From assembly GCF_002217285.1 (NCBI RefSeq), contig NZ_MUGW01000008.1:37030-101029 (forward strand): 64,000 nucleotides of DNA, read 5' to 3'. Both the position numbers and the translations under genes were made by a program. The notes under the pieces were generated by a model that did not search any database, was not told the DNA's origin, and was given only the letters and a program-made list of their open reading frames with translations. How positions within the stretch are numbered: position 1 is the first letter of the stretch; each line of letters opens with the position of its first letter. Below are positions 46,302 to 53,862 of this stretch, one piece after another. The DNA is from Flavobacterium hercynium (GTDB taxonomy: Bacteria; Bacteroidota; Bacteroidia; Flavobacteriales; Flavobacteriaceae).

Positions 46302-46528
46302 AAATTCACTTTCATAAAAGTTCAACAAAATTAGGACTATAGTGCTGATAAAAATAACGCTCAAAGTGCTTTTTGTATCGCTGCGTGTTTTTTTGATTCT
46401 AAACGTCTGTTTTTATGCAAAAAGAAGTATTTTTGTAGCAAAATCAACTTGTTTGAAACAATTTGTTTAGAGTGATTCTAAATAAGATTTTTGATTACTT
46501 GTGATTTTATCTTCTAAAAAACATCGCT
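46302..46528. promoter_or_regulatory. Divergent hemA / araC-type regulator promoter region
   Basis: 227 bp between divergent genes. It holds a 10-bp direct repeat TGATTCTAAA at 46394-46403 and 46473-46482 (79 bp apart) and a plus-strand -7 word TATTTTTG at 46428-46435. The repeats are possible regulator half-sites; this is untested. Confidence 0.45.
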
Positions 46529-47401
46529 ATGGGTTCTCAGGAAATTATAAAAATTGAAGACGACTTTACGCTTATCCGCTTTCAGAACGATGGTTCTGAG
46601 CCTTTTTTTGCGCAGCATGAAGTTGGTAGTGGGCTGATTCAGTTTCACTTTGGGATAAAAGGCAATGCCAAATTTTTGTTCAATCAGGGTAATTACGCCT
46701 TAGAATTGAAAGAAGAAAAATCGTTGCTTTTGTACAATCCACAGAAAGAATTGCCATTAAATTTAGAACTTTCTCCAAATTCATGGGTGATATCTGTAAT
46801 TGTATCGATTAAAAAATTTCACGCGTTGTTTTCTGCAGAAGCAGATTATATTACTTTTTTAAGCCCTGATAATAAGGATAAAAAGTATTACAACGAAGGA
46901 AATATCAGTCCTTCAATGGCTATCGTATTGAGTCAGCTGTTTCATTACAACCTGCATCCGTCTATAAAAAACCTGTATTATAAAGGAAAAGGATATGAAT
47001 TGCTGAGTTTGTACTTCAACAGAACTGAAGATCCAAATGCAGAGCAATGTCCGTTTTTGATAGATGAAGACAACGTTCTTAAAATACGAAAAGCCAAAGA
47101 AATTATTATCGCGAATATGGCGGAACCTCCGGGCCTGCAGGAATTGGCAGATGAGATTGGTCTGAATTTAAAGAAACTCAAAATGGGGTTCAAACAAATT
47201 TATGGCGATACTGTCTATGGTTTCTTATTCGATTACAAAATGGATTTCGCCCGAAAACTATTAGACAGCGGATCTTATAATGTAAACGAAGTAGGATTGA
47301 AAATTGGTTATAGCACCGGAAGTCACTTTATTGCGGCATTCAAGAAAAAATTTGCGACAACCCCAAAGAAATATTTAATGTCCATAAATACGAATGTGTA
47401 G
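46529..47401 (+). CDS. AraC-family transcriptional regulator
   Basis: 290 residues. The C-terminal ~100 residues contain two helix-turn-helix motifs: LQELADEIGLNLKKLKMGFK and YNVNEVGLKIGYSTGSHFIAAFKKKF (key part VGLKIGYSTGSHF), ending TPKKYL as usual for AraC. The N-terminal ~180 residues resemble the ligand-sensing part of PchR-like regulators (VGSGLIQFHFGIKGNAKFLF), which respond to siderophore or iron-related signals. Divergent orientation from hemA makes it a candidate heme-synthesis regulator; this is inference. Confidence 0.88.
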   Translation: MGSQEIIKIEDDFTLIRFQNDGSEPFFAQHEVGSGLIQFHFGIKGNAKFLFNQGNYALELKEEKSLLLYNPQKELPLNLELSPNSWVISVIVSIKKFHALFSAEADYITFLSPDNKDKKYYNEGNISPSMAIVLSQLFHYNLHPSIKNLYYKGKGYELLSLYFNRTEDPNAEQCPFLIDEDNVLKIRKAKEIIIANMAEPPGLQELADEIGLNLKKLKMGFKQIYGDTVYGFLFDYKMDFARKLLDSGSYNVNEVGLKIGYSTGSHFIAAFKKKFATTPKKYLMSINTNV

Positions 47402-47437
47402 TAAATATGTATAATTGAAAAATATAAAAGAAAATCT

Positions 47438-47878
47438 ATGCTTAAGTTAGGAGTTTTAATATTTGCGTTAACCTTTTTAAGCTGTGCAAATTTAAGAGAT
47501 CCATCTTTTATTGAAATATTAGAAAATGCTCAACACGATATAAAAGTAGATTCTGTTAAATATTTTACTAATGGACTACCTTTTATCAGACCTGTTTTTG
47601 CACAATCGACAATAGATACAATGTCTAAAGCAACTCGTGAACATATTGAAAAAATGGATGAAATATTGAATAGAAGTCAAGTTGAACGTGAGTTAAGGAA
47701 AAATATTCTGACCAAATATGGTTTGTATGAACATAATTTAGGATGTATGGTTGACAAACAAACTTCTATTTTAGCAAAAGAATATAAAAGAGTTACGGCC
47801 TTTTACCTTGAAAAAAGAAATGGGAAAGATTGGGAGGAAAAGATGCGAGAAGAAATGATTAATATAAGTAATGATTAA
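47438..47878 (+). CDS. Uncharacterised small lipoprotein
   Basis: 146 residues. Signal MLKLGVLIFALTFLSCANLR with lipobox TFLSC (Cys16). The remainder is charged and helical (TREHIEKMDEILNRSQVERE, KEYKRVTAFYLEKRNGKDWE). No family recognised. It follows the AraC gene by 36 bp and precedes hemH by ~160 bp. Confidence 0.7.
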   Translation: MLKLGVLIFALTFLSCANLRDPSFIEILENAQHDIKVDSVKYFTNGLPFIRPVFAQSTIDTMSKATREHIEKMDEILNRSQVERELRKNILTKYGLYEHNLGCMVDKQTSILAKEYKRVTAFYLEKRNGKDWEEKMREEMINISND

Positions 47879-47962
47879 AGAAGATTAATTAAGCATCAAT
47901 TTTAGATATTCTACAATAATTAAAAAGTAATAATTATCATATTTCTAAAAAGTATTATAGAA

Positions 47963-47970
47963 TACTTTTG
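47963..47970 (+). promoter_or_regulatory. Candidate -7 promoter element of hemH
   Basis: TACTTTTG fits TAnnTTTG, 66 bp upstream of the hemH ATG; the leader would contain the GCTTAAAGC word repeats at 47993-48027. Confidence 0.4.
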
Positions 47971-48036
47971 ACGAAAAATTAAAAACAAACAAATGCTTAA
48001 AGCCCAAAGCTTAAAGCCTAAAGCAATAAAACAATA

Positions 48037-49053
48037 ATGAAAGGCGTACTACTAGTAAACTTAGGATCACCGGAAAGTCCACAAGCAAAAGATGTAAAAC
48101 CATATTTAGACGAATTTTTAATGGATAAATACGTGATTGATGTTCCGTATTTATTGAGAGCTTTATTAGTTCGTGGTATTATTTTAAGAAAAAGACCAGA
48201 AGAATCAGCGCATGCTTATGCAAAGATTTGGTGGGATGAAGGTTCACCTTTAGTCGTTCTTTCAGAAAGAATGCAGAAAAAAGTACAGCCTTTGGTAAAT
48301 GTTCCGGTAGCATTGGCAATGCGTTACGGAAGCATGACTATCGAAAAAGGATTGCAGGAATTACACGATAAAGGCGTTACAGAAGTATTGCTTTTTCCAT
48401 TGTACCCACAATATGCAATGGCATCTACACTTACCATTTTAGTAAAAGCAGAAGAAATTCGTAAAAAGAAGTTTCCAAACATGACTTTTACAGACGTTCC
48501 TGCATTTTACAACAAACCGGATTACATTAAAAACTTAGCAGATTCTATCCAAAAACATTTAGTTGGTTTTGACTACGATCATTTATTGTTTTCGTACCAC
48601 GGAATCCCAGAACGTCATATTCGTAAAACCGATGTTACAAAATCACATTGCAAAATCGACGGTTCTTGCTGTAACACAGCTTCGCCGGCACATGATTTCT
48701 GTTATCGTCACCAATGTTACGAAACCACAAGACAAGTCGTAAAATTATTAGGACTTCCTGAAGACAAATACAGCCTTACATTCCAATCTCGTTTAGCAGG
48801 TGATAAATGGTTAGAACCTTATACCGATGTTGAAATCGATAAAATGCCGGGCAAAGGAATTAAAAATTTAGCTGTAGTAACACCAGCTTTCGTTTCAGAT
48901 TGTTTAGAGACCTTAGAAGAAATTGCCATGCGCGCTAAAGAAGATTTTGAGAAAAACGGAGGACAGGAATTCTTGGCTATTCCGTGTTTGAATGACGATG
49001 ATGAATGGTGTGAAACAGTAGGTAAGTGGATTAATGATTGGGCAGCTGTTTAG
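48037..49053 (+). CDS. hemH: Ferrochelatase
   Basis: 338 residues. Inserts Fe(II) into protoporphyrin IX to make heme. N-terminus GVLLVNLGSPESP, then PLYPQYAMAST, and the catalytic His in LFSYHGIPERHI; the C-terminal Glu-containing part is VVTPAFVSDCLETLEEI. A Cys-rich stretch (KIDGSCCNTASPAHDFCY) is present. Followed at 61 bp by hemJ, completing the protoporphyrin-dependent branch. Confidence 0.97.
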   Translation: MKGVLLVNLGSPESPQAKDVKPYLDEFLMDKYVIDVPYLLRALLVRGIILRKRPEESAHAYAKIWWDEGSPLVVLSERMQKKVQPLVNVPVALAMRYGSMTIEKGLQELHDKGVTEVLLFPLYPQYAMASTLTILVKAEEIRKKKFPNMTFTDVPAFYNKPDYIKNLADSIQKHLVGFDYDHLLFSYHGIPERHIRKTDVTKSHCKIDGSCCNTASPAHDFCYRHQCYETTRQVVKLLGLPEDKYSLTFQSRLAGDKWLEPYTDVEIDKMPGKGIKNLAVVTPAFVSDCLETLEEIAMRAKEDFEKNGGQEFLAIPCLNDDDEWCETVGKWINDWAAV

Positions 49054-49114
49054 ATATTTTAGATTTTAGACTTTTGATTTTAGATTGAAAAACCCAAAAC
49101 CATAAACGAAAAAA

Positions 49115-49663
49115 ATGGAATATTATAACTACTTAAAATCGTTACATTTAATATTTGTAATTACCTGGTTTGCGGGTTTGTTTTATATCGTGCGTTTATT
49201 TGTATATCAAATTGAAGCCAACGACAAGCCATCGCCAGAAAAAGAAATTTTACAGGCACAATACAAAATAATGACCTATCGTTTGTGGTATATCATTACA
49301 TGGCCTTCTGCAGTTTTAGCAAGTATTTTTGCTTTTTGGATGTTGTTCTTTACAGACATAGGACAAGTTTGGCTCAAAATGCCTTGGATGCATGTTAAGT
49401 TGGGATTTGTTTTCCTTTTGTATTTGTATCATGCAAAATGTCATCAGATATTTAAGCAATTACAAAACGATGAGGTAAAATATACAACTAACTATATGCG
49501 TTTATGGAATGAAGGCGCAACCATAATCCTTTTTGCAGTAGTCTTTTTAGTTATCCTGAAAAGTGCTTTCAACTGGATTTTTGGAGTAGTGGGAATTGTT
49601 TTATTTTCAGTACTAATCATGTTAGGCTTTCGTTTTTACAAAAGAATAAGAGAGAAAAAATAA
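49115..49663 (+). CDS. hemJ: HemJ-family protoporphyrinogen IX oxidase
   Basis: 182 residues, membrane protein with four to five helices (LHLIFVITWFAGLFYIVRLF, YIITWPSAVLASIFAFWML, VKLGFVFLLYLYHAKC, ATIILFAVVFLVIL). Conserved HemJ residues are the His in KSLHLIF, the Trp-Met-His-Lys pattern PWMHVKLGF and YHAKCH. It oxidises protoporphyrinogen IX to protoporphyrin IX. Its place directly after hemH agrees with this, since no hemG or hemY is seen here. Confidence 0.9.
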   Translation: MEYYNYLKSLHLIFVITWFAGLFYIVRLFVYQIEANDKPSPEKEILQAQYKIMTYRLWYIITWPSAVLASIFAFWMLFFTDIGQVWLKMPWMHVKLGFVFLLYLYHAKCHQIFKQLQNDEVKYTTNYMRLWNEGATIILFAVVFLVILKSAFNWIFGVVGIVLFSVLIMLGFRFYKRIREKK

Positions 49664-49668
49664 TTGTA

Positions 49669-49727
49669 AATTGTGAATTATGAATTGTCAATTTTAAAGA
49701 TGCACTGCTAATTCATAATTCACAATT
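49669..49727. repeat. 18-bp inverted repeat after hemJ
   Basis: AATTGTGAATTATGAATT (49669-49686) is the exact reverse complement of AATTCATAATTCACAATT (49710-49727). The spacer is 23 bp, and further AATTCATAATT copies continue to ~49741. Could terminate or separate hemJ from the kinase gene. Confidence 0.7.
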
Positions 49728-49748
49728 CATAATTCATAATTAAAAATC

Positions 49749-51221
49749 ATGGTGAACAACTTCAAAATGTCAATGCTTTCACTGCGAACCAGGATATTCC
49801 TGTCGATGATTGTATTGATTGTTGTGGCATCATTTCTATTAGCTTCCATTTCAATTATTCAATTCAAGAACGAAGCAAAAGAATACCATCAGGAACGTTT
49901 AGAGCGAAAAGAAAACGCAGTAAAAGAACACATCAATTATGTTCTTGCAACGACGACCTATCCTTTAAAAACCGGCAATCTGGATTTAATTTTCAAAGAT
50001 AAAATCCATGAATTAGCCCAGATTCACAAAATCGAAATCAATATTTACAGCCTCGACGGAAAATTGCTAAAGTCCTCAAAAGAGTCCTTTGCAGTAGATA
50101 AAGTAGCGCCACCAATTCCGGAGTTCATCCTGAAACTGGTTCGTTCATCTATCGAAAAGCGCTTTGTTGATATTAAAACCATAGATGGTGTCAAAAACAG
50201 ATCTTCTTTTAGTTTAATAAAAGACGAAAAATTCAAACCATTGGGAGTTTTGAACCTTCCGTACTTAGAAGATGATGGCTATTACGACAACGAATTAAAC
50301 ACCTTTTTAATTCGCCTTAGTCAGGTATATTCTTTTATGCTAATCGTCGCTTTTGCAATTGCATACTTCCTATCCACGTACATCACCAAATCATTAAAAA
50401 CCATTTCTGATAAGCTCGAAGAAACCAATCTGGATCAGAAAAACGAGAAAATTGTTCTTGAAGCAAACAGCAAAGAAGTCAACTTTTTGATCAGAGCCTA
50501 TAACGGAATGGTCGATAAGTTGGAAAGCAGCGCGATTAAGCTGGCTCAAAGCGAGCGTGAAGAAGCATGGCGCGAAATGGCAAAGCAAGTAGCGCATGAA
50601 ATCAAAAATCCGCTTACGCCAATGCGCTTAACAGTACAGAGCTTTCAACGAAAATTTGATCCGCTCGCCCCAGACGTCAAGCAAAAAATGAATGATTATT
50701 CCGAAACACTTATTCAGCAAATAGATACCATGAGCGCTGTAGCCTCGGCATTTTCGAATTTTGCTTCAATGCCCGCGCAACAAAACGAAACACTTAACGT
50801 CGTTGAGGTAGTAGAACTAGCACTTGATATCTTTAATGAAGAATACATTGCATTCGAAAGTCAGGAAAAAGAAATCATTTCTATCATGGACAGAACGCAG
50901 CTTATCCGTGTTATCACCAACTTGGTAAAAAATGCTACTCAGGCAATTCCCGAAAATCAGGCTCAAAAATCAATTTTAGTTACCGTAAAAAGGCGTAATA
51001 ACAATGTCGAAATAGCAGTAAAGGATAACGGAGTCGGAATTCAAAAACAAGATACAGGAAGAATCTTCGAACCCAAGTTCACCACAAAAACAAGCGGAAT
51101 GGGATTAGGACTCGGAATTATAAAAAACATCATCGAAAATTACAAAGGAACAATTACCTTTGAATCAACTTTCGGAAAAGGAACCACCTTTAGAGTTTCT
51201 CTCCCTATCACAAACTCATAA
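49749..51221 (+). CDS. Membrane sensor histidine kinase
   Basis: 490 residues. TM1 about residues 14-36 (IFLSMIVLIVVASFLLASIS), a periplasmic sensing region to ~190, TM2 ~195-215 (VYSFMLIVAFAIAYFLS), a HAMP region, then the phosphoacceptor box VAHEIKNPLTPMRLTV (His near residue 283) and the ATPase boxes NLVKNATQAI, DNGVGI and GMGLGLGI. The HEIKNPLTPMR form resembles NtrY-type kinases. No response regulator is adjacent, so the partner is unknown. ATG 49749 is used; 49767 is an alternative. Confidence 0.93.
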   Translation: MVNNFKMSMLSLRTRIFLSMIVLIVVASFLLASISIIQFKNEAKEYHQERLERKENAVKEHINYVLATTTYPLKTGNLDLIFKDKIHELAQIHKIEINIYSLDGKLLKSSKESFAVDKVAPPIPEFILKLVRSSIEKRFVDIKTIDGVKNRSSFSLIKDEKFKPLGVLNLPYLEDDGYYDNELNTFLIRLSQVYSFMLIVAFAIAYFLSTYITKSLKTISDKLEETNLDQKNEKIVLEANSKEVNFLIRAYNGMVDKLESSAIKLAQSEREEAWREMAKQVAHEIKNPLTPMRLTVQSFQRKFDPLAPDVKQKMNDYSETLIQQIDTMSAVASAFSNFASMPAQQNETLNVVEVVELALDIFNEEYIAFESQEKEIISIMDRTQLIRVITNLVKNATQAIPENQAQKSILVTVKRRNNNVEIAVKDNGVGIQKQDTGRIFEPKFTTKTSGMGLGLGIIKNIIENYKGTITFESTFGKGTTFRVSLPITNS

Positions 51222-51231
51222 AATCAGCGTC

Positions 51232-52014
51232 ATGAACTACGAAAATCTTTTAATTTCTATCGAAGAAAAAATTGCAACCGTAACCATTAACCGACCTACA
51301 AAACTAAACGCTTTAAACAAAGCAACGATTGAAGATCTGCACAAGGCCATTAAAATTTTAGGTAAAAACGATGACGTTCGTGTTATCATTTTAACCGGAA
51401 GCGGAGAAAAAGCATTCGTAGCCGGAGCTGATATTTCAGAATTTGCAAACTATACCGTTGTCGAAGGCGCACAATTGGCAGCCCAAGGACAAGAACTTTT
51501 ATTCGATTTCATTCAGGATCTTAAAAAACCAGTTATTGCTGCCGTTAATGGTTTTGCATTAGGTGGTGGATTAGAACTTGCCATGGCATGTCATTTTAGA
51601 ATAGCATCAGACAATGCCAAAATGGGATTGCCGGAAGTAACCTTAGGCGTTATTCCGGGATACGGAGGAACACAACGTTTGCCTCAATTAGTGGGAAAAG
51701 GACGCGCTATGGAAATGATTATGACCGCAGCAATGATTTCTGCACAGGAAGCGCAGCAATATGGTTTAGTAAACCATGTAGTATCGCAATCAGAACTAAT
51801 TGACTTTACAACAGCAATCGCAAAAAAAATCATCAAAAATGCTCCTTTTGCTATCAGTAAAGCCATAAAAGCAATCAATGCCAATTATACAGATGGTAAA
51901 AATGGTTTCGATGTCGAAATCAAATCATTCGGAAAATGTTTCGGTACTCAGGATTTTAAAGAAGGAACCACAGCATTTCTAGAAAAACGCAAAGCCGAAT
52001 TTACAGGAAAATAA
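51232..52014 (+). CDS. Enoyl-CoA hydratase/isomerase family protein (crotonase)
   Basis: 260 residues from the ATG at 51232, 10 bp after the kinase stop. Crotonase features are TINRPTKLNALNKATI, the oxyanion-hole segment AFVAGADISEFA and NGFALGGGLELAMACHF, and the catalytic Glu region LPEVTLGVIPGYGGTQRLP. It likely hydrates short-chain 2-enoyl-CoA or (from the two conserved Glu) acts in beta-oxidation or acid degradation. No other beta-oxidation gene is nearby. Confidence 0.93.
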   Translation: MNYENLLISIEEKIATVTINRPTKLNALNKATIEDLHKAIKILGKNDDVRVIILTGSGEKAFVAGADISEFANYTVVEGAQLAAQGQELLFDFIQDLKKPVIAAVNGFALGGGLELAMACHFRIASDNAKMGLPEVTLGVIPGYGGTQRLPQLVGKGRAMEMIMTAAMISAQEAQQYGLVNHVVSQSELIDFTTAIAKKIIKNAPFAISKAIKAINANYTDGKNGFDVEIKSFGKCFGTQDFKEGTTAFLEKRKAEFTGK

Positions 52015-52194
52015 AGTTTAACCGTAGCGTTGCGCAAAGATTCCACAGAGAGTCATAAAGAAGAAATTTAATGTAAAGCTTTGTGTAACTTTGCGAAATC
52101 TTTGTGTAACTCTGTGACAAAACAACACAAAGATTCTCAAAGTAATTAAAAAAACTTAGAACCTCAGTATCTCAGAACCTAAGCACCTTAAAAA
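52015..52194. repeat. Intergenic word repeats
   Basis: 180-bp spacer built from near-repeats such as CTTTGTGTAACTTTGCG, ATCTTTGTGTAACTCTGTG and AGAACCTCAGTATCTCAG. No gene seen. Confidence 0.6.
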
Positions 52195-52596
52195 ATGTAC
52201 GAACCAATATTTGCTCTTTTTTGTGAGCGCGTTAAAGAAAGCATACAAAGCGGAACCTTTGCCAAACTTACTTTAGCAAAAACCATCGGTGATACCGAAA
52301 TCAAAAACATTTACTTCCGATTGGTCCTAAATGAAGACAACACCTTTTCGATTTCACTGACTTCACGTTACAAAACCGAAGAAATCGAAAGCATCCATAC
52401 ATTAGACGAAGCATTATTAGTATTAGGAACCTATATCAAGAATCCGTTTTTAACCGCACTTTTATTCACAACAGACAACGATGTGACCTTCAAAGTAAAC
52501 AAAAAGAACGCAGGAAGTATTATCGAGCAGGAACCAACCTTCAAGAACGCATCACCGGTAATGCTTGAAATGATAGAGAAGGGCATAATTAAATAA
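52195..52596 (+). CDS. Conserved hypothetical protein, 133 residues
   Basis: Soluble protein with no signal or membrane segment. Text starts MYEPIFALFCERVKESIQSG and has a beta-rich middle (FRLVLNEDNTFSISLTSRY) and ALLFTTDNDVTFKVN near the end. The family is not recognised, and it could be the N-terminal half of a larger ancestral protein, since it ends at a clean TAA with only repeats downstream. Coding preference looks like its neighbours. Confidence 0.7.
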   Translation: MYEPIFALFCERVKESIQSGTFAKLTLAKTIGDTEIKNIYFRLVLNEDNTFSISLTSRYKTEEIESIHTLDEALLVLGTYIKNPFLTALLFTTDNDVTFKVNKKNAGSIIEQEPTFKNASPVMLEMIEKGIIK

Positions 52597-53118
52597 AGAA
52601 AAGGATAGTGTGTAAGTTCGTTTTTAGGAGCTAATCCCGCTATCCATTCTAATCTTTTGTGCCGAACCCCGGCACAAAAGGATTTCCACTTCTATCGGGG
52701 CTAGGAGATTTGATTTCTAAAAGATGTTTGAGTGAATATTTTCAACAGATTAATCCTGAAGCTTTCGTTTAAACTTTGCGTCTTAGCGCCTTTGCGCGAT
52801 AAATTAAAGCTTCAACATAATGACATTCGGGAAGTTGCTGCAATATCGTTCGTTCCCTACAAAACTGTATAAAAAATCTTAGTGAACCTCTGTGCAATTC
52901 TTCGCGAAATAACTCTAAGAAATTAAGCCAGTTTCACAAATAAATTCCAATCCGCATTTGCTAAATTAATCCTTAAGCTTTCGTTTAAACTTTGCGTCTT
53001 AGCGCCTTTGCGCGATAAATTAAAGCTTCAACATAATAATATTCGGGAAGCTGCTGCAATATAGTTCGTTCCATACAAAACTGTATAAAAAATCTTCGCG
53101 TATCTCCGTGAAATAGCA
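52597..53118. repeat. Gene-free 520-bp region with a tandem duplication
   Basis: No gene is seen. Two direct copies of a ~180-200 bp unit lie at 52749-52946 and 52965-53142, sharing GCTTTCGTTTAAACTTTGCG and TCTTAGCGCCTTTGCGCG exactly. Copy 2 runs into the 3' end of the dtxR-type gene, and copy 1 carries a 24-bp imitation of that end (52923-52946). The rest is word-like repeat sequence. Confidence 0.85.
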
Positions 53119-53772
53119 TTAAGCCAGTTTCACAAACAAATTAGAAGCTATTTTATTAGAAATAGACAATTCACGTCCATCAACCTTAATTTTAACCGAT
53201 AAATCAAAAGATTCTTTAGAAAGAAATTCAATTTGAGAACCCAGCGCAATTTCCTGCTTGTCCAGATATTTCAAAAATTCCGATGAGGTATCCTTTACCC
53301 CAACACAAATACCAACCTGTTGTTCTGCCAATTCAGAAAGTAAATACTTTTCAATCTTAACAATACGTCCGTTAGCATCCGGAATAGGATCACCATGCGG
53401 ATCCTCAGTCGGATTGCCCAGAAAATCATCCAGACGATTAATCAATTGTTCCGATTTAATATGCTCCAGCTGTTCCGCAATATCATGAACCTCATCCCAG
53501 CTAAAGCTTAACTTCTCTACCAAAAACACCTCCCATAAACGGTGTTTACGAACAATCATTTTAGCCGCCAGTTTACCGTTTTCAGTCAAAGAAACACCTT
53601 GGTATTTTTTATAATGCACCAAATCCTTCTCAGAAAGTTTTTTCAGCATATCCGTCACCGATGAAGCTTTCGTTTCCATCATTTCAGCAATAGCATTTGT
53701 ACTAACCTCCGCATCAGTAGAAGCCGTAAGATGATAAATTGATTTAAGATAGTTTTCTTCTGAAAAAGTCAT
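53119..53772 (-). CDS. DtxR/MntR-family metal-dependent regulator
   Basis: 217 residues from the ATG at 53772 (MTFSEENYLKSIYHL is the family start; the frame to 53802 adds an unconserved leader). The winged helix-turn-helix is VSTNAIAEMMETKASSVTDMLKKL; the dimer/metal domain has LWEVFLVEKLSFSWDEVHDIAEQLEHI with typical metal ligands; a C-terminal FeoA-like SH3 domain follows (DKQEIALGSQIEF). It lies 90 bp downstream of a Nramp transporter gene, so it probably senses Mn(II) or Fe(II) and controls that transporter. Confidence 0.92.
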   Translation of the reverse strand: MTFSEENYLKSIYHLTASTDAEVSTNAIAEMMETKASSVTDMLKKLSEKDLVHYKKYQGVSLTENGKLAAKMIVRKHRLWEVFLVEKLSFSWDEVHDIAEQLEHIKSEQLINRLDDFLGNPTEDPHGDPIPDANGRIVKIEKYLLSELAEQQVGICVGVKDTSSEFLKYLDKQEIALGSQIEFLSKESFDLSVKIKVDGRELSISNKIASNLFVKLA

Positions 53773-53862
53773 TTTTTTATTTTTTGAGGTGCAAAGGTGC
53801 AAAGCAACAAAGGTTCAGAGTTTTTAAAATCTTTGTCCCTTTGTCCCTCTGTTGCTATGTCC

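Noticed and set aside
52195..52596. Pseudogene fragment
   Set aside because: The 133-residue frame is intact with a normal start and stop, so it is kept as a hypothetical gene; truncation cannot be shown from this sequence alone.
53773..53862. Terminator between mntH and the dtxR-type gene
   Set aside because: AGCAACAAAGG and CCTCTGTTGCT pair only imperfectly and the region is better described as word repeats; a terminator is possible but not supported.
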